Assembly (NCBI GenBank): GCA_022113835.1
Contig: JAILWY010000008.1
Coordinates: forward strand, 1,232,001 to 1,296,000
Reading direction: 5' to 3'
Length of the DNA stretch: 64,000 nucleotides
Origin: Atopsyche davidsoni
Taxonomy: Eukaryota; Arthropoda; Insecta; Trichoptera; Hydrobiosidae
Below the pieces are notes generated by a model. It searched no databases. It was not told the origin of the DNA and saw nothing but the letters and a program-made list of their open reading frames with translations. Shown here piece after piece: positions 48,741-60,990 of this stretch. Each line of letters starts with the position of its first letter. Position 1 is the stretch's first letter. Position numbers and translations under genes: made by a program.

Positions 48741-48778
48741 TAAAGAAACTCTCAGAAAATATCATCGTAATTTGTGTC
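48741..48778 (-). repeat. SINE body fragment (tRNA-Thr-like family)
   Basis: AAAGAAACTCTCAGAAAATA and the following TCATCGTAATTTGTGTCAAT match the SINE body at 39.86 kb. Only this piece remains. Confidence 0.7.
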
Positions 48779-48939
48779 AATAAAAAACCTGTATAGGCAA
48801 AATCGTACTTCCTGTGAGACGGTCGTCACAGAAATCAATAATATAAAGATAATTTAATTTAAATAATTGTTATTGGTATAAAATAACTTAGTGCTAAATG
48901 CAGAAAATCAAAACCGGTTCCTCTAACAATCCCAAACAA

Positions 48940-49160
48940 ATCTGATTGCAAAACAATTCTATCGAAGCCTTGGGCCGGAGCATTCGACTGGTAGTTCAAA
49001 GGATTATGCCGGGGAGTTATTCACCCCCGACCAGTAACTACTACCCCAAGACACACCCTTTATTGCTGGACCGCTTACAACTTTAATGGGATGCAGTTAC
49101 AGGCTTATAACTTCCGTTTGTGTCAATAGAGGATTGTTCGTCTGAAATATATCGGATTTG
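48940..49160. promoter_or_regulatory. GC-richer island
   Basis: Raised G+C with no open frame or repeat. Candidate regulatory element from composition only. Confidence 0.2.
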
Positions 49161-52100
49161 AAGTATTTTCAGTTACTCGAGTTATTGTCAGCTAGGGGAT
49201 CTGAAATTAAGATGGTTTTGTTCAGAAAATACAAATGCTTTGCCCAAAATAATACATAAATTTTTGTATCTATTTTTATACCAATATTCAATTTTATTTG
49301 TGTGTTGTATTTATTTTAACATATTTGTGGATAAAATATGTTTCTATCGTGTTAATTTTTCAACTCCATTTCGAAAGCTTTATTAAAATACAGAATGCTT
49401 TATTCATTTTCGATTATACTCGTAGAGTATTTATATTTGAGTAATTAAAATGCTATATTTGCATGGATCAACTAAGTTTATTCATTAATTAAACTAATAT
49501 TAAAACAAAAATGAATTCATGATTTGCATCAATTTTTTAACAATAAGTAAATTGAAATCATCGTTCTACTAAATTTAATTAATTATTTTAAGCATAACCT
49601 AAACCACAACATTAACTAATAAAAATTATTACTTCGTCTAGAACTTCTATAAAAAAAGAAATATAAGTTCAAGCATTCTTTTCTAACTAAAAATCCTAAG
49701 AAAGTATTATTAAAAACGACTATTACGTAATGTTTAGTATAGTTTGATTAATTTAAGATATATTTTTAAACTAATTAATATAAATGGTTTTTTAATTCTA
49801 ATGAATATTTTGATATATTAAATTGCATTAATCTATTCGATTCATATGAAAAATAATACTTTATTATTAATCAATTTGTTCAGTATTTTATTTTTCACGT
49901 AAGAATTCTGGAAAGTCATTGATTTAATATAAGTATGTTCATATGAATTGAATTAAGGAATTCCTATGATATTTGCTTAGTTTTTTTTGTACCAAAGCAA
50001 TATGAGTAGCATTATATTTTACTGATTTATATTGATGATATATTTGTATTTTGCATGTAGTATGTATTACAAATTTATCCTATGTCTTCCAGGGAATATT
50101 CTTTTAATGATATTATGAACATAAACTTCTTATTCACAGTTATCGACTTCAAAAAGCTGTAGCCATCGAGGCGGGCAAGTATTGTGCGTCCGATTGAATG
50201 AATTTAATAAATAAATTTGTATGAAGAAATCTCGAGATGAGGAGAGGAATGAAATTACAAAAAAGTAATCATGCTCAAAGAAAAGTGTTTGTTTTAAATT
50301 TGCTTATGTTTTTCAAGTTTTTAAAAGTTAGATTTTTATTATCTCCGTCAATCAGAATAAATGTCACGAAAGGTTTAGTTTTTTTTCACTAAAAAAAAAA
50401 ACAGCCTGGAGTGAGAGACGTTTTTAATAAAACAAAACATTTCCTGCGAAACTTATTAAAGAAAAGTAAATTTAATAATTTTTTACTGTATTTTTTTTAT
50501 TATTAAACGGTTTTGTGTCTTTTTGCAATGAATATTTTTATTACATTATAGGTTTTTATTCTCCAATATCAACATTTAGGCATTAAAAAATAATCTGTAT
50601 AGCAAAGAAATTATCTTAAAATCTCAACAAAATTTTATATATTTAAGGTTTTCCTTTATATGTATATGCTTTGTGTAATTCATATTTTTATATCGTTACA
50701 AAAGTGATAAATAAAAAAATATTTAAACAAAAATACTTAAGTGATTTTTCAAAAATGTAATTAAAAAATCTCATCATAGATTTTGTCGTGTATAATATTT
50801 TTTTTTATTGCCTAATAGTTCTTAAGTACTATTTGAAAATCTTTATAATGTTGAATATCAGAAGATGCTTTTCAATTTCGCAATTTTTTATTCAAATTTT
50901 CGTGTTTGAATTTCAAAATAAAAAAATAATTGAAATATTTACATTTTTTTTTTGGAGTGGATATGAAGATTTATCAAAAGAAATTTAAAAATATGATTTG
51001 CAAACCCTTTGGGTGTTGCAGAAATTATTTTTTTAGGGTTCCAAGTAATTAACCGCGAGGGATGTCTCCCTGGAAAGATTACTCGGTGGGGTTTGATTAA
51101 CGAGGAAACTGAAAATATTATATAATAAAAGGCAGTTTTTGTTTTTTTTTCCCTTTTTTGTAATAATTTTTTTAAAGTATAATTTGAAATATAATACACT
51201 CGTTTTTTGTAGACTTTGCAATAAATTATAGAATCAAACTTTTCAGTCAAATTTTATTTATGTTTCCTTGTAAATATGAAATAATTTTTTTTCTTTATAT
51301 ATTTGTATATAAATATTTACTTGTAAATCGATCGTTGCGTTCATTTTACGGAAAATTAAACAAAATATATTTTTAAGAAAATTTAGATTTGAGACGTTGT
51401 TCAATACATACAAACGATCATAATACTTTTATTATTATATAATATCTACCGTTGAATTAATAAAAAAACTCAATATTTAATGTGAAAATTGGTTTATGAC
51501 TACATTGAAAAATCATTTAATTAGGTATAAAAATTCGCAACAGATTTTCAATATGAATAAAACCCAATCGTGTCGAGCTATAAAGTGCTGAATTTCATAA
51601 TGACGGCAGCGAACTATTCAACTAAAACAAATTTAATATGATCCTTGTACAGATGTCTGTGTTAAATCACGAATCATATAATGGCGTCAAGTACTCCATT
51701 ACGTTTCATAAATATATTTGATAGTCAGAATTATATTAATACCTGCAGATAACCTGCAATACATCCAAATTGAGAATACGTTAAGCATTTTAATAATTGC
51801 AAGTCAAGTATTTGATACAAGTACACTTTTAATACTTTTTTCAAATATTTTCTACATTAACCATATTATATCAAAATGTGTCATTTCATGTACTTCGCCT
51901 TTGAATATAAATATATTACAAAAAAATTAAAACATTGACTAGTGTTTTAAGTGATATAAAGAGTAGGTAGTTCAAAAATTGTGAAATGCAAACTTTTGTA
52001 ATCAAAGCTTAAAAACATGACAGTGGGGTAGTTCCAAAACATAAATCTTTCTCAATTGTTTAGTTTAAAAATAATATTTAATTACACGTTTTTTTCCTTC

Positions 52101-54980
52101 ATTATAAATTATATTAAATGTTATTTGTTAATTTTTTCACATGGAATAATTTTTATCCCAAAAGTACGCTGTTATTTATTGGTATGTACGTTTTATTGGG
52201 TTAATTTATTTATAATGAATGTATAATAAACAGCTTATGCTTTTCGTTGAGATAGATCAATATTTTGCTTTCATTTGATATAAGTGCGTTTGAATCTTGA
52301 ATGTAAATTAATTCTATATTATTTGTGGAAAGCAGCGGTAAAATACAGGGGTTGAAATACTTTTATTAATGTATATATTCACAGCCTCCTTAGGTTTAAC
52401 ATATGCGGAAACGGATATCGTCTCCTTTCAGGAATATTACAGAACTCGGTATTGAAGAATATCTACTTCCCATACGTTTATATCTTCAGTATCAGTATCT
52501 TGGATTATCGACGCACATATTACAATAATAATTCTTACAGCTTACTCACTATAAAGAGCGTTAGTTCGCACACACTGGTACGTAGTAGATTCGTAGCTCT
52601 CCGACTATATCATTTCAGCATCTAAATCGGATTAGTCTCCAACTGTTTCAATTCAACAATGATTATCTCACCCATCGGACATGTTTTACTAAATCCCACA
52701 GAACCAGCGCGCCATGCTCGGCTAAAGCAAATCGAACTGTTAGTTCCATGCAAATGGCTATCAGTCTATACCCAAAACGAAAATTAAATCATACAGTATA
52801 TATATTAAATATAAATATATAATTTTTGATTTGAAAATTAATAAATAAATAAAAATATATACATATAGGTATATACAGCTGCCTGGTGCTCAGTTTTGTA
52901 TCTACGAGTATACACACGCAATTTACGTAAGTATATAAAAAAATATATATTCAAAAGGTTGATTGATTTATTGACTTATATTTACAATGAGTGACAGTCT
53001 ATTGTCTTATGAAAATATATTTTTATAAAATTGTTAGTAAAATATCCCTTTTTAAAAGTAATTCACTAATTTTTATCATTTTAAATGAGGTCACAAAATC
53101 CATACGACTACAAAATTAAAATAATATATAACACTACACAAACATAAAAAATCATTTATTTATAAAATTATTAAACATGAACATAATAATTACGAAATAT
53201 GTGTTATTTTTGAAAGGTATAAAAATTTTTTTAATCATTAATTGCCTTCGTGATTTCGAAATAAAACAGGAAATAAAAAATCTCAAATCCCGAGAAATCC
53301 ACTTCGATTAAAAAAATCTGTTCGTTTTTAATTCAAATTTCCGGCAATAAGCAAGATGGCGCCGCTGCAAGGCAACAGCAGAATTATTTATTTGAGAGGA
53401 ATAAAAAAAAACAATTTGGAATTCAGTTTTATTATAACTGAAAAAAGAAGCCTCCTTCTCTCGACAGAGCGTCCCATTTTGGTCCGTCCATCAGTCTTAG
53501 GAAGCTTGAATATTAAAAACATTACCGCAAAAAATATCAGTAATCTTATACCCATTCGTTTTTTTATACTTTTCATTTTATATAATTACATTGTCAACGA
53601 CATCAAAATGTAAAAGGTAGTATATATATAAATATTGAAAATCTGTACAAAATTTAGGTTACACAATTTTTTTATATCAGCTAATTCGCACTCATAGGCA
53701 TATTCGCAATGTGAGAATATTCCGTTTGTATTTATTCGCCGCACGATAACTAAGGGTATTCGTAATTGTCAAACAAACCGCAATCATTTGACTGGGTTCC
53801 CCCAATTAATTACCGTCGTAAACATCGATATCCGGGCTGATATTAAATAAAACTGGCAACACTCTTGATCAGTGTTACGCAAAATTGCGAAGAACTTCAC
53901 CTAATTTTCAGATTTTGATATTGAATAAATAGGTTTTTTGAGTAAAGCAAACGTCAAATTTTTAAAGACCAAAATAGTCAGATGTTGAAGTTTTAATTTA
54001 CAATTAATAATTTAAAAAAAAATAGCATTACCTAACAAATAAATTAAAATATATGAGAACAATCCTCGAATTCGGTAGAATTGTTATTTTTACAATAAAA
54101 AAACAGTAAAAAAAGTTAATGGCTTACTGTCGATTCTATTAAATATTTATAGGGACATGTTTTTATTTGAGAACCACTCTCTATTGATCACTGGTCAAAA
54201 ATGATTTATTGATGTGCTTGTATTGGGAGATTAAATGATTTTTTTTTAAACGTATTTTACTTGTAAAAATAATTTTTCTAAAATAATCATATGTCGCATA
54301 CTTGATGCATATCAATAAATTAAGCAAATGTGTGGATATCCATTATCAATCTTTTTATTTGACAAAAAATATTTCAATTCTTTCTGATTATTTTAACATT
54401 AATCGTGAGATTTTAACCAGTTTATATATAGTACTGAAAATAAATTCCCAAAACCGAACTTTAATGCAAATTTTAAGGTTTTAAGCTGATTCAATGCATG
54501 TACTTTACTGCATTAAAGACATCTTATTTTTAAATACTATATAAATTTAAGCACTATTTTTTTTTCAAGTCATCGATTCTCGTATAAAACAACTTAAAAA
54601 ATACTGAATTGTTTGAAAATTAGGAGGAGAATTAAAGCAAACACATACGGCAATGCAATATAACCCAATTTTAAGTTTTTATTTATGGATTTGTAAATAA
54701 GCTAAAATTCAATCCATTAAATTTAATTGAAATATTTGAAATATTAAGCAAAATACTTATGTAATTTTTCCGCATATGTGTAGATGTCTACTTTGTCTTT
54801 TTTGAACAAAAAGTTTATAATTCTTTTGTGTTTGCAAATATTTTATAAAAACATTTTTTTCTAAAAACCTAATATTTCTTGTTTTCTCTTTAACACACTT
54901 TCGTATAGACAAGCATAGTAAATATTTAGTGTCCTTTTTAAAAGATAATGTTTGTATGTCATGCAAAATCCTCTATACTT
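49161..54980. other. AT-rich non-coding stretch
   Basis: Nearly 6 kb without a recognised gene. A GC-richer patch lies at 51000-51110, a mixed block spans 52380-52760, and CpG-bearing patches lie at 53340-53500 and 53690-53890. Open frames (for example 50788-50988 plus, 53356-53613 plus) have no domains. Confidence 0.55.
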
Positions 54981-55800
54981 CCTGCTTAAAGCGAAAAGGA
55001 AACTTAGCCTTAAATCCAATGTTATACGCTTTCCGCTTGACGTGACTTTAAAGCTCAGCTTTCAGGATATTTTTACTGTAAAAACCTCCCCAACAAGTCA
55101 AACTCGCCGTTTGACCCTTTGAGCAGGGCAAACCTTCATTAAAACTTTATGATATGCCTGATGAAATTGTTTTTTTTTTGTCTTCACATATTTTGTTGCC
55201 GAGAGAACGAAAAAAATTGGATATTAAAATATGACAAGTGTTAAAAATTTCAGCGAAATAGGCATCTGTTCCTGATTTATATTTCAGCATTGTGATAAGG
55301 CGTTGTATCATTTTTGTGTTTTTTTTTTTTGCATGTTAATAAATTATTTTTATGTTTAAAAAAAAGTATATATACTATGTCTCTTAAGTCTAAGTTTTTA
55401 TTATATCTGTCGGAAATATATTGAAATTGCGAAAAATCATATTTTATATGTATTTTTCTCAAATGTTTACCAACCTTATATAAACCTCAAGATTTGCTTG
55501 TAGCACACTTGGTACGACTTAATTTCTCTGGTGCAACTTTTGCTAAACAAGGCGAGATTGCACACGGGCTGGAAGTTACTCGTTTGACCTGGGAATTTTC
55601 TCAAGACACAATTAATCAACGCAAAGCACCCCCCGACTTCAGCGGCTCTAAAGCTGTGGTGCGACCCCTGCCCGGAACCCCGTTATATCTTCTGAGACCA
55701 CTTACAAGCATTCAAGTTGTTAGTAAACTATTCTCTCTGTGCGTTTGTGTGTTACTGAGAGATGCAGCAGTTGTGAAAAGACATGTTTTTCATTGAATAA
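54980..55800. promoter_or_regulatory. two GC-richer islands
   Basis: The island at 54990-55150 includes CATTAAAAC at 55137. That at 55490-55790 holds a 100-codon plus-strand frame without a recognisable domain. An AT-rich spacer with a poly-T run separates them. Candidate regulatory sequence from composition only. Confidence 0.25.
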
Positions 55801-57880
55801 ACGGATCTCCATGATAATTTAAAATATTTAAAATCGTATTGTATCAGACCTGTAAATTTTTTTTTACGTATTTAAAAAAAAGATCTTTTATTGCGAAGTG
55901 GTTTTTGTCATCAGACCTTTCAGTCTCGGTACTGGTATTATATCAGGGTTTGAAACGAAGACCAAAAATACTTCGCAGCATAACACCCATGAATTTTAAC
56001 TTGAATGGCTGGCAAAACTAACAAACACATATTTTTATAATAAATAATAATATTCATTTAATGATAAATTTTATATATCAAATACTTGATTTTTCACACG
56101 TCGTGTCAAAAAAATAAAGGTAATAAAAATATTTCAAATAAAACATATCCACTGTGGATATACCATAAGACCGATCTCTTCAACAAATTCCAAGATCTAA
56201 GATTACGAGCTTGCAGTATCCATCATAATGTATATTTTTACTGCCTTTGGGATCAGCTGATCATCTTTCAGGCCATCGCAGATGTTCTTTATGGTACTGT
56301 TATGGGAAGCTGAAAGTTTAAAATCCACCGCGTATCAAAGCCAGACGAGCGATCTAACCAACTACTCCCATAAATATCATTAATGACGGCCGGGAAGTTC
56401 GAGAAGTTATGTAGAACCCTCGAAGGACCGATTGGAACTAGTCTAGTGCTTCGGTTTCGGAAAGTTTAATTTTGACCATTCGAAAGAACGTGATCTGATC
56501 GGATTGTTGGAAATTCAAGATAACGCAACGCAAGGTGCTTATAATGTAAGAGTTTAGACCTACGTCCCATCAAAACTAAAACCTATGTCCCCATGAGTCC
56601 GTTTCGTTTGAAACATTTGTTTGTTTTAAATATCAACATTTTTTAAAATAACACAAACTATTATAAATATAATTAATAATTTTATCGAATGACATATTTA
56701 TTATAAATAAAGAATAACAAACTGATAGCACTTATAGTCGCCATTTCTCACTAATTTGACTAGTTAATATAATTATGTATTTCTTTCAGAAAAACTTGGT
56801 ATGTTATTTTATTTTTTGGATTAAATATCTGATATGTGAGAAATTAAAAAAAGACACCCAAAAAAGTAAGAGGCATTAAATAATAACTATAACTAATTTT
56901 TTTTTTGTTATCGCATATTAACGATTAATTAATCAAAAATGATCAATTGCGTTTAATATTTTGCTTCTAAAAAATACATATATACAATTTAAGAAATAAT
57001 TTATCAATTTGTTTACACAATAAATAAATATTCATCTTTTTCGAAAATTCAGAATATAATTTTTAAAGATGTATTCCCAAAAAATACACAATAATTCAGC
57101 AAAACAACAAGCTATATAAAATGTATAACAAAACAAAGACATATATTTTCATTAAATTATGTAAAAAAATATTGTTTTTATTTTAAAGATAAACGATTTA
57201 GCTTAAAATATTCTGAAAATATTTTTATAACGTGAGTGCTTTTTAATAATTTACTATTTTAATAACACATGAATTTTTATAAAGAACTCTCATAAGCAAG
57301 GTTTGACGAAAGTAATATAAAATATTGTTGAGGGATTGTATTCGGTTGAAAAAATTGAGAGTCATTTAATAAATATTTTTAAAAAATTACGCTATTTTAT
57401 TTTCAATTATTCAACATTGTTTTATGGAAACCAAGGCTTTGTGTATACGGTTGAAAAGTGCAAAGTCCTTTGTGGCTTGATTTGGCAGTAATTATTCACC
57501 ATTGCTTACTAACGAGATGAAAATCTGGCAATAACACCACCGGGTTTTTCCTGGTCGACCTTAGTGTCCCTTCACCGAGCAATTGATTGTGTTACTGTAT
57601 TTCTGGTTCAAACATAACACAAAAGTCTTTGTATATGCTCATTCATTGCAAAATTTCCACTAGTTTTAAATTCTTATTCAACTTGCAAACTAAGTTTCCA
57701 CGGGTTAACAATTTTAGATAGTCAATGAATGTATCAAAAATAATTAAAACTTTTGTTTTCATCAAACTACTTAAAACATTTATATTATTCATACGTAAAT
57801 TACAATTCCCGGCACGTTGTATTATGATAATATTGTAACTAACCTTATCGATTATGATCGAATTCATTATTCATTACTTT
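55801..57880. other. non-coding stretch
   Basis: The block at 56310-56620 is less AT-rich, and part of it may be an old repeat that includes a degenerate tRNA-like segment (minus, about 56316-56372). The remainder is AT-rich. No gene recognised. Confidence 0.4.
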
Positions 57881-58140
57881 AAACCCGATTCGGGCCCAGC
57901 GACCCCCGTCTCTGTCAGCATGACTAATTAAGCCTTCACCGGTCTGATTGGTATCTCCTGCTGTAAATCAGGCCGGAAGCACAAAGAGAAGGCTTTACAG
58001 CGGGGCCGTATCGGACCCTCCCCTACCTGCACGCATAAATATGTCAAAGGATATTATGTCTCCTATTGAGGGTTGAAGATGCTTGTACCTGTACCCCTCT
58101 ATTGATCCTCAAATGGATCTAGATTAAAGCTGTCATTTCA
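57880..58140. promoter_or_regulatory. GC-rich island with homeodomain-type word
   Basis: A strongly GC-rich block holding GACTAATTAAGCC, a TAATTA homeodomain-type site. It ends about 115 bp before the family C repeat. No open frame is present. Candidate regulatory element by motif and composition. Confidence 0.3.
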
Positions 58141-58256
58141 ATGTTTACTTTAAAAATAAAAAAGTGTTTACTCTTTGTTATTTTCGGACATTGTTAACAC
58201 TACATTTAAATCCCTAAAATACACAAAATAAAGTAAACATAGTTTCATAATTGTCT

Positions 58257-58849
58257 TGCTACCTAACCTTGCATGGTGTCCATTCCCTGTCTGTCACAAA
58301 AAAGGCCGTTTTACCTGGCGAAATCGTGTCATTTAATTAATTTAATTGTCACTTTATTTTTCTATGTAGAAAGTTGATTTTTTTTAAAGTGTATAAAAAA
58401 ATATATATTTTATATTTAACTATTTTTTATTATTTAATTACGTCCATTTTTAAGGTAAAATAAAATCTTGAAGATGTTGAAAAATTGGATAAAAAGACGA
58501 CTTTTAATAACCAAAGTTTGTTAAAGATTTTTTTTTTTAATTTTTAAAATAATAAATCGCACAGGGTTTATATTTAGTCTTTTAATTCCAATTGAAAAAA
58601 AGACTTTTAAATGTTTAGGACTCTTAGAATTGGGAAATGTCGAATCTCCAAATTCCTACACTTCAATCGGAAAAACACATATTTATCACATTAAAAGTAA
58701 ATTTACAAGAAATGAAAAAATATTATATGAAAAAGGGATGTATCTAACTTTTGTAATTAATTTTTTTTGATTGGTTCAGTCGATTTTTCGCAAAACGGAC
58801 CATAAAATGATCTTAAAAACTCGAGTATGGGACTTAGACCCTTCAACAT
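58257..58849 (+). repeat. 596-bp dispersed repeat (family C), copy 2
   Basis: Matches 2230-2825 in the same orientation over its whole length with scattered substitutions and small indels. The ends coincide within a few bases in both copies, so this is a discrete element rather than a chance similarity. I cannot name the family. Confidence 0.7.
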
Positions 58850-60740
58850 AAGTGTAGATGAACCGACATATAGATATGTTCAATTAGTTGGTCACCAACT
58901 TACTTTGTGGAGAGACATCTGAAAAATAAGAAATTTTATTATTATCTTTAATAGTAGTTTTTAATAATGCTGAGATTTCGGGTAAAGAAATCACACTCTA
59001 AAAAGAAAGAACTCTAATAAGAAAAGTACGATTTTCTTTTCACATAATACAGCACACGTATTATCCCTAAAAGGAAGGCAAATAAGGCAAATAAGGCAAA
59101 TAAAGAACTGCCTCGAGCCTTGAGCGTTTCACTATTCGGTAAATGCAGCGCAATCACTACAAGTGTCTCATTTCGCGCCAGAACCGCGAGAAAAGGCTCG
59201 AGATTCTGGCGCGTTAGACGTCATAAACAGCCGGAAGTGCCCGCGGCGTAAATCTGGCAAAACAGAAGAAATGGAAATATACCTCCGCTGGGTTTTGCAC
59301 TCTGCGACATATCCGGAATATTCGACGACTAACACTGAATTTCACTAACCCGCTTTCACTTAGCAAATCTAAAATCATTAAGTTTTTCGATCACTGCAAA
59401 ATCAATTCAAATCTATAAATATAAAACACAAACTCAAAAACCGGTGGTTATTTGGCTGCTATAGGCTTGAGAACCATCTAACCGATGTGCCCCAAACCGG
59501 TTTCATTTAAAAGCCAATAATACTAAGGCGGTTTTGAATTACTAAAATTTATAATCAAATTCGGTTTATTAATTATGTAGATTTTCGACATTTCCTATAC
59601 AAAAGTTCAACATTTTGCAACAAAAAAACACTGATCTTGATATTTGTTAAGATTAGTATGACGTTGCCGTTGTATAATGCAGGCTGCCATAACAACAACA
59701 AAAAACAACACAGAACTGTCAGTCATTTGCGACCGGATCATTTCATCACATTTACGTAAAATCCTGCATGGTTGGAAATCAAAGATTTGCTATCGCTTGG
59801 TCAGTCATCGCATCACAGACACGATCTGACAGCTAGAGTTTTCAAACAAAAACTCATGGATCTCACGAAAAAAAATCATATATACGGCGAAGTGCAATGC
59901 TAGATGTATAAATAAAAAAAGTATTTTATTTTTTTATTAAGCGTAGTAGCACGCGCCGGGTATCCGCTAGTAAAATATTAAACGCCAAAATTTCAAAAAT
60001 AAAAAATTACTTCGATTAAAAAACATTTAATCTAAAAAAAGTTCAAAACAGCACCCAACATAAATTTACACAGTGCTTCTAAAAAATATTTCATTTTAAT
60101 ATGAATAAGTTGTGAATACTTTTTTTAGCGATATAAGTCTGAAATAAATTCGTGAAATATTACAAAACTATTCCATTGAATTTTTCTACCCTTTTCCGCG
60201 TGGAAGAGGCTTTTTCGATTTAACTGCATTTGAGGGTAGGCTTCAACTACTGATTTATTTATTTCCTTTGGAGGGTGTTGATTTATGTGAAAGCCTTCTG
60301 AGGTTTTTGACTTTGCGGCTCACATGTTTTTATACAAACTATGTATATTGCTTACATTATTTTTATCACGTTTTCATATAGTTAGAACATGGGAGAAATG
60401 CTTGTACCTCTTTGTGTCTACAAAAAGGCGAAAACGATTCATGTTGCCTTTAACAGGCTTCTAGGGATCGCAGATGGCTTAAGAAGCCCTTGAAACGCGA
60501 AAACAGATTTACTGTTTTGATGTGGAGAATCACAAAACGACTAGTTCATCGTCAATTAGTTTTTCGATCTATTAAATGGCGTACTATTTACACAGGTAGT
60601 TTTGTTACTCAATGCTCTGTATATACAAATTATTTGTTGTTTATACATAGAATATCACGATCTTAAACAGTCTCAAACTAAAATAGTTTTTTTGACCAAC
60701 TACAGTAAAAAACCTTGCACGACTAGCAAACCCCTAAGCA
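58850..60740. other. non-coding stretch
   Basis: A GC-richer block spans 59100-59340 with a short plus-strand frame and no domain. The rest is AT-rich to mixed; patches at about 59680-59830 and 60400-60500 are less AT-rich. No gene recognised. Confidence 0.4.
59075..59101 (+). repeat. tandem 9-mer (AAGGCAAAT)3
   Basis: Three exact tandem copies of the 9-mer AAGGCAAAT. Confidence 0.95.
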
Positions 60741-60990
60741 GAAGTAATACAGCGGGTTTTGCCACTCGGTGACTCAAAAAACAATAGCACCATCTTTAAT
60801 GTCAGAGAATCGCACAGTGGACTGAGATTGCAAATACAGCCGCCAATATCGTCAAACAGCTGTTTCCTGACACGTGCGCGTGACGTCACGCGATTGCGTC
60901 ATGCTGCGGTGAATGGAGCCCGCAGGCACCACGTGTCACGTACGTGGATCCCGCTAATAACATCAGATGTATTATCATAATTGATAAATT
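60740..60990. promoter_or_regulatory. CpG-rich block with CRE and E-box palindromes
   Basis: CGCGTGACGTCACGCG at 60877-60892 is a perfect 16-bp palindrome centred on a CRE. CACGTG E-boxes lie at 60871-60876 and 60930-60935, and the palindrome CACGTACGTG at 60937-60946. Such sites are bound by bZIP (CREB/ATF) and bHLH factors in animals. The plus-strand frame 60759-60980 across it is judged chance. It may be a promoter or enhancer; no transcript can be tied to it. Confidence 0.4.

Noticed and set aside
55494..55796. 100-codon plus-strand open frame in a GC-richer block
   Set aside because: Composition is not AT-driven, but I recognise no domain, and GC-richer blocks lengthen frames by lowering stop density. 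Kept only as an island.
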